A stretch of DNA of 15,137 bases, taken from NCBI GenBank assembly GCA_031547465.1, contig JAVBRX010000120.1:1-15137 (forward strand). The letters are read 5' to 3'. Source of the DNA: Hohaiivirga sp031547465. GTDB lineage: Bacteria > Pseudomonadota > Alphaproteobacteria > Rhizobiales > Beijerinckiaceae. Below, in pieces: positions 1-7,260 of the stretch. The notes below the pieces were generated by a model, which was given only the letters and a program-made list of their open reading frames with translations, was not told the origin of the DNA and did not search any database. The position numbers were made by a program, and so were the translations under genes. The first letter of the stretch is position 1; every line of letters starts with the position of its first letter.

Positions 1-113
1 GGGTCCGACACAACCTGCGCCCGAGCCAGCGGCGCCAACCCGGGCTGAACCCCGAGAAACAACGCCGCCACAAGCGACAATCCACGCCCGACTAAAGACC
101 CGCCCCAACCCAT
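1..113 (-). CDS. Secreted protein, N-terminus only (possible second TpsA/hemagglutinin)
   Basis: Partial gene; only the first 37 codons are inside the window and the frame stays open to base 1. It starts at an ATG (113-111). The translation is a textbook Sec signal peptide: short N-region with arginine at 10, a hydrophobic stretch at about 12-22 (LSLVAALFLGV), and an A-R-A cleavage site at 30-32 followed by QVVSDP. A mature start of the type AQ-[IV]-V-x-D-P is common in large filamentous-hemagglutinin-like TpsA proteins. The gene also diverges from a two-partner secretion operon, so a second, probably larger exoprotein served by the same TpsB is my best guess. The TPS domain itself lies outside the window, so only export is supported directly. 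No strong Shine-Dalgarno is visible before the ATG. Confidence 0.55.
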   Translation of the reverse strand, partial: MGWGGSLVGRGLSLVAALFLGVQPGLAPLARAQVVSD

Positions 114-236
114 AAGCCGCCCCGGAAATACAAAACAAGCCGAATGTGTACAAAATGTAATTGAATATTCCTATGACAGACAGAACCAAAATTGAAGGGG
201 GAATCCGGAAATCCAGGACAAATAATCTTAAAATAT

Positions 237-252
237 TATCAATACATTGATA
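237..252. promoter_or_regulatory. Perfect 7-bp inverted repeat, operator-like
   Basis: TATCAAT-AC-ATTGATA is a perfect dyad with a 2-base spacer, placed between two divergent genes. It lies 124 bp upstream of one start and 169 bp upstream of the other. The form suits a dimeric repressor or activator. It is the inverse half-site order of an FNR/FixK box (TTGAT-N4-ATCAA), so I do not assign that family. In AT-rich DNA a chance origin is possible. Confidence 0.35.
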
Positions 253-401
253 TATAAGCGCATTCCTGTGCAAGACCGACACTTTTTCCACAGGTTCAAA
301 GGATCATTCGCCGGAATCCGGCAGCGCGACCCAATAATTGGAAGAATCCTCTTGCCTCCGCAGCCCACTCATATGATTAACCATTTATTAAGCTTGGCCG
401 C

Positions 402-410
402 AGGGGGAGG
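402..410 (+). promoter_or_regulatory. Ribosome binding site fixing the GTG start at 422
   Basis: AGGGGGAGG lies 11 bases before a GTG at 422. The only other candidate start, an ATG at 464, has no Shine-Dalgarno and would remove the charged N-region of the signal peptide. This decides the GTG start. Confidence 0.6.
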
Positions 411-421
411 CAGCCGTAATC

Positions 422-979
422 GTGGAATCGATACAAAAACGATTAAAATCAAATACGATTCTTATGGTCATATCCTTAATCGCATGGGGGATCGTCCTTC
501 ATCCGGCTCGCGCGCAGACCCTGCCGTCCCCGCAGCGTTTCGGTTCCTGGGAAGTCCTGTGTCCTGACGGCCCGCCTTTGACGGCAACGCAACCTGGCAC
601 AATCAACCCGCCCTGTCGGATATCGCAGCGCCTCGCCGTCAAGGACAGCGGTCAGACCGTCTTCGCCCTGACGGTGCTGCCGGGAGAGAAAAAAGGCAAC
701 CTCGTCGGCATAGTTTCGATTCCGCTTGGTGGCTATATCGCTCCCGGCATCGAGATGCGGGTCGACAAGAAGAAAGCCTACAAGGTTCTGGTCGAGACCT
801 GCAATGTTTCGGGCTGCCATGCCGGTTTCCCGATCTCCCAGGCGTTGTTGAGAGATTGGCAACGCAGCAAGGAATTGACGTTCCGCATCTGGACGGCAAA
901 GGCCAAGTCCTCAGACATTGCGGTTTCCCTCGATGGGTTTTCTCCTGCCCTGCAGGCGATGCTGGACGGTAAAAAATGA
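422..979 (+). CDS. IalB family periplasmic protein
   Basis: A 185-residue exported protein of the invasion-associated locus B family (PF06776), the usual length for the family. A signal peptide with basic N-region and hydrophobic core ends at P-A-R-A (28-31), so the mature protein starts at Gln32. The mature part has the family pattern: F-G-S-W-E-V-x-C early (Cys47), a second cysteine at 65, a central I-P-L-G-x-Y-I-A-P-G-I segment (100-110), then the paired E-T-C-N-V-S-G-C (Cys127 and Cys132). The four cysteines could form two disulfides in the periplasm. IalB was first described in Bartonella as linked to erythrocyte invasion, but its biochemistry is unknown and the family is widespread in alphaproteobacteria. 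Here it is the first gene of a two-partner secretion cluster and its stop overlaps the tpsA start (ATGA). This suggests a job in TpsA handling, which is inference only. Confidence 0.85.
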   Translation: MESIQKRLKSNTILMVISLIAWGIVLHPARAQTLPSPQRFGSWEVLCPDGPPLTATQPGTINPPCRISQRLAVKDSGQTVFALTVLPGEKKGNLVGIVSIPLGGYIAPGIEMRVDKKKAYKVLVETCNVSGCHAGFPISQALLRDWQRSKELTFRIWTAKAKSSDIAVSLDGFSPALQAMLDGKK

Positions 980-2940
980 TCCTGGTTCGCGCGTTTTTGC
1001 GGTTTACTACCTGTTCGACTTTGTTCGCCGCCACATCCCTGTCGTCCCTGGCCCAGATTACTCCCGATGGCGGCACGGCGACGAGCGTCACCATCGGTTC
1101 GGGCGGACGTCCGATCATCGGTATCGCTCCAACATCCGGTAGTGTTTCCCACAATACATACAGCGCCTTTTCGGTCGGCCCGGTCGGCGCAGCGCTCGAC
1201 AACACGGGTGTACGTGCCACCCTGATCGTCAACCAGGTCACGTCGAGCAACCGCTCCCTCATCGAAGGTCCGGTGGAGGTTCTGGGTTCCCGCGCCCATG
1301 TCGTACTCGCCAACCCCAACGGCATCACGGTCAACGGCGGTTCGTTCATCAATACCGGCGGCGTGGTGCTATCGGGCGGAACCGTGCGCTATGACGGTTC
1401 CGGGAACCCGGTCGTTCCGGCGGGACCGGGCGATATTCTTGTCGGCCCGAACGGCCTTGGCGGCGTCATGAGCACGTTGCAACTGGTTGCGGCGCGGATC
1501 AGGATCGACGGGCCGGTCGTCAACGAGCATGTGTCGCCCAATGCCGATATCTCGCTGCTCGTGGGCAATTCCGAATTGACCCTCGATGCCGGAGCCGCGC
1601 CATCGTCGACATTGCAGCCCCTGGTCAAATCGCGCGCCGATCTCGGCAGCGCATCGGCGGACTATCTGGTCGATGTCACCCCGAACGGTTTTCTCTCCGC
1701 CAGCCGGGTCAATATTGCCGTGTCGGCGAAGGGGGCCGGGGTCAATTTCAACGGTGCCGGATATTCCACCGTCGGCGCTTTCACCATCAGTGCCTCGGGG
1801 AAGATTTCGAGCCGCGGCGCTTACATCAAAGGCGAAAGCGGCGTCAAACTGGCGGGCGGGTCGGTCGAGATCCTCAATTCCCCGGAGCGGACGGGATTGG
1901 TCGTTTCCAATGCCGGACCGGTCATCATCCTGGCGTCCTCCGGCAACATCGACCTGATGGGACAGATTGTCGGCATCCGGCAGGGAAGCGACCCGGACGC
2001 GCAAGGAGCGGTGACGCTCAAAGCATCCGGCGACATCAATATTTTCAGCGAGAACAAGGACAAGTTGGCCATTGCCTATGGCGAAGCCGGCGACCTCGTT
2101 ATCGACGCCGGGGGCAACATCGTCAACAATGGCGGGCGGCTCCTCTCCAACGGCACGATCCGCATTCATGCCGGCGGCACATTGAACAATCTGACCGAAG
2201 TCGTCGACACGATCGATAACGGTGGGCCGCAGGTCGAGATCCGCAAGAAACGTTTCTGGCTGTCCTGGATTTTCGGCAAGAAGAAGCATGTCGTCACCAC
2301 TTTCGATTACGGCAGGCTGCGCCTTCCCGGCGAGCGATCGCTGATTTTCGGCGCCAATGTCGAGATCGATGCCGGCACGGTGATCAACAGCGGCGAAATT
2401 TCGGCTGCCGACGGTTCTCTCGTCATCCGGGCCAACGACGTTTTCAACCTCGGCGTCTGGACGGGAACCGCTTCTTACGAGAAGCGCTGCGGTATCTTCT
2501 GCAAGGCCTGGGGAGAAAGCAACATCAACGTCACCGGCGGCGTCATGCAATCGCAGTATGGTCTGTCGATTACCGCAGCCAATCAGGTGATCAATAATGG
2601 CGGACAGATTGTCGCCTACGGCAATCTCGAGATCACCGCTCCCAAGGTCGAAAGCATCGCCGCATTCGTGATGAGCGTCATCAACCGTCCGGCGGGGCTT
2701 GGCAATTTCTGGACCGGCCCGCGAGCCTGGATCGGCTATCAGCCCCTTGGCGGTTATATCCTTGCCCCTCTCGGCACCGTGACGATCAATTCCGATGCAT
2801 CGGTCGTCAATGACGGCGGGTGGATCGAAGGCGGTGTTGCGACCATCGTTCCGGGCGGGATCAACGAACTTAGAAACAACAAACCGGTTGGTCCCGATCC
2901 GAAGCGCAGAATCGGGCTGTTTCACGATCTGATCCCTTAA
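976..2940 (+). CDS. TpsA exoprotein with filamentous-hemagglutinin TPS domain
   Basis: A 654-residue two-partner secretion exoprotein. The signal peptide ends at S-L-A (24-26). The hemagglutination-activity/TPS domain (PF05860) fills about 27-300, with the signatures S-H-N-T-Y-S-A-F-S-V (58-67), which matches the family N-x-Y/F-x-x-F-x-V, and N-P-N-G-I (113-117). This domain is what TpsB recognises in the periplasm. The rest is G/N/V/I-rich with repeated ISA-, INxGG- and VxIxAG-type strands, as expected for a right-handed beta-helix. Oddities: it is very short for a TpsA, has no C-terminal toxin domain and no VENN motif, carries a basic patch around 423-437 (KKRFW...GKKK), and has a Cys505-x3-Cys509 pair in a class usually poor in cysteine. 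The start ATG overlaps the upstream stop by ATGA, with a weak GGACGG before it. Likely a surface or released adhesin; the target is unknown. Confidence 0.9.
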   Translation: MILVRAFLRFTTCSTLFAATSLSSLAQITPDGGTATSVTIGSGGRPIIGIAPTSGSVSHNTYSAFSVGPVGAALDNTGVRATLIVNQVTSSNRSLIEGPVEVLGSRAHVVLANPNGITVNGGSFINTGGVVLSGGTVRYDGSGNPVVPAGPGDILVGPNGLGGVMSTLQLVAARIRIDGPVVNEHVSPNADISLLVGNSELTLDAGAAPSSTLQPLVKSRADLGSASADYLVDVTPNGFLSASRVNIAVSAKGAGVNFNGAGYSTVGAFTISASGKISSRGAYIKGESGVKLAGGSVEILNSPERTGLVVSNAGPVIILASSGNIDLMGQIVGIRQGSDPDAQGAVTLKASGDINIFSENKDKLAIAYGEAGDLVIDAGGNIVNNGGRLLSNGTIRIHAGGTLNNLTEVVDTIDNGGPQVEIRKKRFWLSWIFGKKKHVVTTFDYGRLRLPGERSLIFGANVEIDAGTVINSGEISAADGSLVIRANDVFNLGVWTGTASYEKRCGIFCKAWGESNINVTGGVMQSQYGLSITAANQVINNGGQIVAYGNLEITAPKVESIAAFVMSVINRPAGLGNFWTGPRAWIGYQPLGGYILAPLGTVTINSDASVVNDGGWIEGGVATIVPGGINELRNNKPVGPDPKRRIGLFHDLIP

Positions 2941-2971
2941 GATTACCTGCGTTTTAGTCGAGTTGCGTCCC

Positions 2972-4804
2972 ATGTCCCTTGCGTTGCACCGATGTGTTCT
3001 GTCCTTCACGGCTCTTGCCTGTTCCCTCATTGGAACCATGGCGCTCGCCAAAGAGGCTCCTCCATCATCGAAACTCAAGCCGCCGCTTACCGGACAGACA
3101 CTTACCGTCGAAACCCATGGTCGTAAGCCGGACCTCAAAGGGTTCAATCCGAGTGCCTGTTTCCCGGTCGGTAAAATCATCGTCAAGGGCATTGAACTCG
3201 TCGATGTCGAAGACGTCCGCAAGAAGGTCGAACCGCTTGCCTATCGCTGCCTCGATAACGCGCTCGCGACCGCCATCGTGCTGGCCGTCAACGAAAGCCA
3301 TTCCGGCAAAGGGTTTGTAACCACTCAAGGTGTCCTGCCCGATCAGGACATCCGCAAAGCGAAAACCCTGGCCGTCGAGGTTTATACCGGGCGCATTGCC
3401 AAGATCCTCTACAAGGAACCGGAAACCGACGAGGATCTGCCGTTTACCGAACGCCTGTCTAAATCGTGGGGACCGGTGAAAGACGCCAACGGCCCCTGGG
3501 GCATCGTCAAGGGCCTTTCAGGCGTACTCGACACCCTGGACGATCCTCTCGACCGGTTCCAACTCCTCGACGGGCGGGATTTTGACGCCATCAAACCCTG
3601 GGCAACGTTCGAACTTTCGCCGGAAATCCCGGTCCAGATCGACCGCCTCCAGGAAAATGCCGACCTGATGAACCGGGTGCCGTCCAACAAGACAACGGCA
3701 AAGCTCGAAGCAGGAGAGCGTCCGGCGACCTCGAATGTCGTGTTCTCGAATCCCCGGCAGGACAGTTTCCGCTTGGTCATGGGCTACGAGACCAACGGCG
3801 CGGCTCTGAATAATACAGGCTCGACCGTCGATCAACGGATCCGGTTTGATCTCGCCAAGGACAATCTGATCGGTATCAACGACATGTGGAAGGCGACGAT
3901 CGCCAGCGGCATCGACACCAACGAACTGACGGCCAGTTTTTCCGTGCCGTGGCGACGCTTCAGTTTCGGGGTCAGCGGTTCCTATTCGGAAAGTCTGAAC
4001 GAAGTCATTCAAGGTGTCGAATTGTTCTCTCGCACCGGTGTCGTTTCCGGATCGCTCAGCTATGCTCTGGAACGGGCGAAAAACGTTCAGACCAGCCTTG
4101 ATGCCTCGTTGACCTGGCGACAATCGGATCGCAACATCAATGGCATCGATCTTGGCCTGCAAACTTTTTCCATCGTCCGTGCCGGTGTTTCGCGCACCCA
4201 TCTGATCGACACATGGCAACTCTCTTACGGTGCTGGATACAATCAGGGATTGACCATCTGGGATGCATTGCGCGACCCGCCCGACCCGGCAGACGATATT
4301 CCACGCGCGCAGTTCTGGAAGATCGACGGATCTCTGGGGCTGGCGAAAACCTTCAAGGACATCGGCACATGGCGCATTGATGCCGCAGGGCAATGGGCCG
4401 AGCATCCGCTCTATTCCGACGATCAGTTGACGCTCGGCTCATCCACAACGGTGCGCGGGTTCACCAATTTCGCCGCCAAGGTTGACCGCGGTGCGATCAT
4501 TCGCAGCGAAGCCTCGTTCATCCTTCCTGCCGACATTCTACTTGGCAGCCATAAGGATAACCTCGTCCTCGCCCATGAGTTTCTCTCGGCTCTGCGCCCC
4601 TATATCTTCGCCGATTACGGCTTCGGTCGGCAGATCGCCGACAAGCGCGACATCGCCCGGAGCGGGATCGGTGCTGGTTTTCGCTACAGCCACGGGCGGC
4701 TCAATGTCGACTTCGCCTATGCGCACCCGGTTTACGAGCAGGGAACCCGTCACGATGACAAGGGCCCGGAAATCTATCTCACCGCTTCCATGAAACTGTT
4801 TTGA
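2972..4804 (+). CDS. TpsB outer-membrane transporter (FhaC/ShlB/HecB family)
   Basis: A 610-residue outer-membrane pore that exports the TpsA encoded upstream. From the ATG at 2972 the signal peptide ends at M-A-L-A (23-26). A first POTRA domain covers about 60-145, with Cys63 and Cys93 (likely disulfide) and the family pattern G-F-V-T-T-Q-G-V-L-P-D-Q-D-I followed by V-Y-T-G-R-I. A second POTRA ends in N-R-V-P-S-N (234-239), and the 16-stranded barrel (PF03865) follows from about 255. The conserved V-R-G-F of loop L6 is at 494-497, and the chain ends in Phe, the BAM recognition signature. The stretch between the two POTRA cores (about 146-222) looks longer than usual. A TTG at 2963 in the same frame is possible; the ATG is preferred, though neither has a good Shine-Dalgarno. 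The gap after tpsA is 31 bp, so co-transcription is likely. Confidence 0.92.
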   Translation: MSLALHRCVLSFTALACSLIGTMALAKEAPPSSKLKPPLTGQTLTVETHGRKPDLKGFNPSACFPVGKIIVKGIELVDVEDVRKKVEPLAYRCLDNALATAIVLAVNESHSGKGFVTTQGVLPDQDIRKAKTLAVEVYTGRIAKILYKEPETDEDLPFTERLSKSWGPVKDANGPWGIVKGLSGVLDTLDDPLDRFQLLDGRDFDAIKPWATFELSPEIPVQIDRLQENADLMNRVPSNKTTAKLEAGERPATSNVVFSNPRQDSFRLVMGYETNGAALNNTGSTVDQRIRFDLAKDNLIGINDMWKATIASGIDTNELTASFSVPWRRFSFGVSGSYSESLNEVIQGVELFSRTGVVSGSLSYALERAKNVQTSLDASLTWRQSDRNINGIDLGLQTFSIVRAGVSRTHLIDTWQLSYGAGYNQGLTIWDALRDPPDPADDIPRAQFWKIDGSLGLAKTFKDIGTWRIDAAGQWAEHPLYSDDQLTLGSSTTVRGFTNFAAKVDRGAIIRSEASFILPADILLGSHKDNLVLAHEFLSALRPYIFADYGFGRQIADKRDIARSGIGAGFRYSHGRLNVDFAYAHPVYEQGTRHDDKGPEIYLTASMKLF

Positions 4805-4807
4805 GGA
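4803..4807 (+). promoter_or_regulatory. Ribosome binding site inside the tpsB stop
   Basis: GAGGA begins within the tpsB TGA and lies 8 bases before the ATG at 4816. This selects that ATG over an in-frame TTG at 4801 and couples the Sel1 gene to tpsB translation. Confidence 0.65.
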
Positions 4808-4815
4808 TATCATTC

Positions 4816-5706
4816 ATGCGCACTCGGTACGTATTGGCGTCTCTCCTATGTCTCGGTCTTCTGGCTCCAGTCTCCGCATCGGCGCAGAAATCGAAGCCAA
4901 CGGAGCAGGCTTCTCCGCCAGCGACCACAACCGCCACTCCAGTTCCCACAGCGCCGACAGCGTCCGGCGGCGATCTCTTGAAAAGCGGCATCGCGGCGCT
5001 CGATGCCAAGACTTATGAGGTTGCCATCAAAGCCTTCAACGACGCCTTCAATGCCGGACAACCAGATGGCGCGTTCTATCTCGGGCGCATGGTCGAACTC
5101 GGTGTCGGTGTTCAGGCGAGCCCGGAGAAGGCGCGTGTTCTTTATCTCGCTGCCGCTGACAAGGGGTCGGCCAAGGCAATGAACCGTATCGGCCTGATGC
5201 ATTATCGCGGCGAGGGCGTTTTACAGGATTACAAGGCCGCGTTCGAGATGATCTGCAAGGCTGCCGATCTCAACGACCCGGACGCCGCCTTCAACTGTGC
5301 CGGGCTTTATGCCGAAGGTCGCGGCACGGCCGAGGATCTCGACAAGGCACTCGGGTATTACCGTAAAGCCGCCGATGCCGGTCATATCGGTGCCCAGAAC
5401 GCCTTGGGCTTCGCTTATAAGCTCGGGTACGGCGTGACGGCCGATCTCAAGCAGGCACAAAGCTACTTCGAGAAAGCCGCAGCCCGCGGCAACCCCATTG
5501 CCCTATTCGAACTCGGACAGATATTCGAAACTGGTAAGCCGGTGGCGAAGGATCTCTCCAAGGCCCACCTCTATTACAATCTGGCCGCCGCCCGCCAACA
5601 CCCTCAGGCCCGCGTCGCCCTCGAACGACTGTCCAGCCAGATGACACCGCTGGACATCGAAAAAGCGCAAGCGCAAGCAAAAGCCTGGAAAGCCGTAGCT
5701 CAGTGA
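4816..5706 (+). CDS. Exported Sel1-repeat (TPR-like) protein
   Basis: A 296-residue protein with a signal peptide ending at S-A-S-A (20-23), then a Thr/Pro/Ala-rich linker (about 25-50). Five Sel1-type helical repeats follow at roughly 84-115, 118-150, 155-187, 191-223 and 227-259. Each has the form A-x-x-x-L-G-x-x-Y-x-x-G-x-G-V-x-x-D-x-x-K-A-x-x-Y-x-x-K-A-A. A short Gln/Ala-rich C-terminal helix (about 279-296) ends the protein. Sel1 repeats form a right-handed solenoid that binds proteins or peptides; examples include HcpA-type secreted proteins and ExoR/PodJ-type regulators. The gene starts 11 bp after tpsB on a Shine-Dalgarno overlapping the tpsB stop, so it belongs to the secretion operon. 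A periplasmic scaffold or adaptor is my inference. No catalytic motif is seen. Confidence 0.85.
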   Translation: MRTRYVLASLLCLGLLAPVSASAQKSKPTEQASPPATTTATPVPTAPTASGGDLLKSGIAALDAKTYEVAIKAFNDAFNAGQPDGAFYLGRMVELGVGVQASPEKARVLYLAAADKGSAKAMNRIGLMHYRGEGVLQDYKAAFEMICKAADLNDPDAAFNCAGLYAEGRGTAEDLDKALGYYRKAADAGHIGAQNALGFAYKLGYGVTADLKQAQSYFEKAAARGNPIALFELGQIFETGKPVAKDLSKAHLYYNLAAARQHPQARVALERLSSQMTPLDIEKAQAQAKAWKAVAQ

Positions 5707-5943
5707 TAAAACCAACCCGCGCGTATTCTGTACCAAATATCAGGCGGAGAACCACGGCGCTGACCGTACAAGGCCGCTTCAATATTCTCGGCGCGCATGA
5801 TGGTCATGATCCGGTGTATCACGTCCAGATCTGCCGGATCCGGCGAGGCGAAATTGAGGCCAAGATCGTAATAATCGATCTTGAACATGATTTTATGGCC
5901 CGCGACCTCCAATATGCTGAGTTCACCCCTGTCGCTCGTGTTT
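5700..5943 (-). pseudogene. Remnant of a DUF3768 protein, 5' broken
   Basis: The minus-strand frame from 5933 down to the stop at 5702-5700 reads D-R-G-E-L-S, then G-H-K-I-M-F-K-I-D-Y-Y-D and A-S-P-D-P-A-D-L-D-V-I-H-R-I-M-T-I-M. This closely matches the core of DUF3768 (PF12599), a small domain of unknown function found in alphaproteobacterial genomes and plasmids. The family normally reads ...G-E-H-D-x-G... just before this core. Skipping one base at about 5934 restores K-H-E-D-R-G, hinting at a frameshift. In the unshifted frame there is a stop at 5963-5961 and no ATG before the core, only a TTG at 5912. About 27 residues run past the usual C-terminus and overlap the last 7 bp of the Sel1 gene. 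I read this as a decaying fragment. A short intact gene starting at the TTG is the alternative. Confidence 0.55.
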
Positions 5944-6184
5944 GATGGCGACAGGCACGTTCACGCTCACTGTGCAGCCAAGTTCGGATGCTCCTTGCCG
6001 ATCTGAATAGATGTAGTTGTAATCCGAACCGCCTTTCCGACAAAACGGCAATGCTGCACGATGAAAAGTCCGATATGCCAAGTTCTGAGGGCTTGCCATC
6101 GCCAGCCTGTTCTGCGAACGGGAGCAAAGCGGTGCTTTTATCGCGATTCTTTCAGTCTGGATCATGAGGCAGCAGGGCGAGATC
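5944..6184. other. Non-coding stretch upstream of trpS
   Basis: I recognise no gene, RNA or repeat here. Short frames on both strands lack family resemblance and ribosome binding sites. The region should contain the trpS promoter, but no -35/-10 pair is good enough to call. It may also hold unrecognisable upstream sequence of the DUF3768 remnant. Confidence 0.4.
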
Positions 6185-7228
6185 ATGGCGCAGTTCACGC
6201 AGCGGGTGTTTTCCGGAGTTCAGCCGACGGGCAACCTTCAACTCGGCAATTATCTCGGCGCGATCAAGCGCTTCGCGGCGCTACAGGCGACGCATGAGTG
6301 CATCTATTGCGTCGTCGATATGCACGCCATCACCGCATCCTTGCAGAGCCCGAAGGATCTGCTGCACCAGACCCGCGAGGTGACGGCTGCTTTCATCGCT
6401 ACCGGCATCGATCCGGTGAAGCATATCATTTTCAACCAGAGCCAGGTGGCGGAACACGCCGAGCTGACCTGGATCTTCAACTGCGTGGCGCGAATCGGCT
6501 GGCTGAACCGCATGACGCAGTTCAAGGACAAGGCAGGCAAGGACCGGGAGAACGCCTCCGTCGGCCTTTATGCCTATCCGGTGCTGATGGCTGCCGACAT
6601 TCTGGTCTACCGCGCCACCCATGTCCCGGTCGGCGAGGACCAGAAGCAGCATATGGAACTCGCCCGCGACATCGCGCAGAAATTCAATAACGACTGGGCC
6701 GAAACGATTGCTGAAAACGGCTTCGGCGATGCGTTCTTCCCGCTGCCGGAACCGTTGATTCAGGGCGAGGCGACACGGGTGATGTCGCTACGCGACGGCA
6801 CGAAGAAAATGTCGAAATCCGATCCGTCCGATTATTCGCGTATCAACCTCACTGACGATGCCGACACCATCGCTCAGAAGATCCGCAAAGCGAAGACAGA
6901 TCCGGAAGCACTGCCGACGGAGAAAGCCGGGTTTGCCGGGCGTCCAGAGGCGGAAAATCTGATGACAATTTTCGCCGCGCTCAATGAAACGAGCGTCGAG
7001 GCGGTGCTTGCCGAATTCGGCGGTGCGCAGTTCTCCTCGTTCAAGACGGCACTCGCCGATCTGGCGGTGGCAAAGCTGTCACCGATCAACGGCGAGATGC
7101 GGCGGCTGATGGCAGATCCCGGCTATATCGATTCGGTTCTGATCAATGGCGCCGACCGGGCGCGGGCGATTGCCCGCAAGACGGTCGAAACGGTCAAGGA
7201 TATTGTCGGGTTCGTCCGTCCGCGCTAA
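6185..7228 (+). CDS. trpS: Tryptophanyl-tRNA synthetase
   Basis: A 347-residue class I aminoacyl-tRNA synthetase that charges tRNA-Trp with tryptophan using ATP in the cytoplasm; the length is normal. It opens with R-V-F-S-G-V-Q-P-T-G-N-L-Q-L-G-N-Y-L-G (7-25), which holds the HIGH-equivalent ATP site. The middle has the tryptophan-site region with Y-P-V-L-M-A-A-D-I-L (131-140) and G-E-D-Q-K-Q-H (150-156). The KMSKS loop is K-K-M-S-K-S-D-P (207-214). The ATG at 6185 is chosen over one at 6164 because AGGGCGAG sits just before it and family members begin close to the R-V-F-S-G motif. It is followed after 83 bp by the stress-protein gene on the same strand. Nothing is unusual in the protein. Confidence 0.97.
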   Translation: MAQFTQRVFSGVQPTGNLQLGNYLGAIKRFAALQATHECIYCVVDMHAITASLQSPKDLLHQTREVTAAFIATGIDPVKHIIFNQSQVAEHAELTWIFNCVARIGWLNRMTQFKDKAGKDRENASVGLYAYPVLMAADILVYRATHVPVGEDQKQHMELARDIAQKFNNDWAETIAENGFGDAFFPLPEPLIQGEATRVMSLRDGTKKMSKSDPSDYSRINLTDDADTIAQKIRKAKTDPEALPTEKAGFAGRPEAENLMTIFAALNETSVEAVLAEFGGAQFSSFKTALADLAVAKLSPINGEMRRLMADPGYIDSVLINGADRARAIARKTVETVKDIVGFVRPR

Positions 7229-7260
7229 CTTCGCCGTTTCCGGGAGCGGATTTTGCTGTC

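Larger units (their letters stand above)
114..421. promoter_or_regulatory. AT-rich divergent intergenic region
   Basis: This 308-bp stretch lies between the left-edge secreted-protein gene (minus) and the IalB-TPS cluster (plus). It should hold the promoters of both. Bases 124-260 are much richer in A and T than the flanking genes. I see a 7-bp-arm dyad at 237-252 (listed separately) and a minor TACA-AAA-TGTA dyad at 149-159. No -35/-10 pair is good enough to call. The open frame running through 247-567 on the plus strand has no family resemblance and overlaps the ialB-like gene, so I do not treat it as a gene. Confidence 0.5.

Noticed and set aside
237..252. FNR/FixK oxygen-response box
   Set aside because: The consensus is TTGAT-N4-ATCAA; here the halves are reversed (ATCAA-N4-TTGAT).
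247..567. A 106-codon plus-strand frame starting in the AT-rich intergenic region
   Set aside because: It overlaps the start of the IalB-family gene in another frame, has no ribosome binding site, and resembles no family.
1369..3222. A 617-codon open frame on the minus strand opposite tpsA and the start of tpsB
   Set aside because: Its translation is rich in Arg, Asp and Gly with no domain, as expected for the antisense of a GC-rich coding sequence. The plus strand carries clear TPS-family motifs throughout.
3518..4405. A 295-codon open frame on the minus strand opposite tpsB
   Set aside because: No recognisable family and fully covered by the well-supported TpsB barrel.
976..5706. Contact-dependent inhibition (CdiBA-I) system
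   Set aside because: The TpsA is too short, has no VENN motif or C-terminal toxin, and no immunity-like gene follows; the next gene is an exported Sel1 protein.
5944..6184. Minus-strand frames upstream of the DUF3768 remnant as the missing N-terminus
   Set aside because: Only the K-H-E next to the frameshift fits the family; the residues further upstream show no likeness, so I did not extend the pseudogene.
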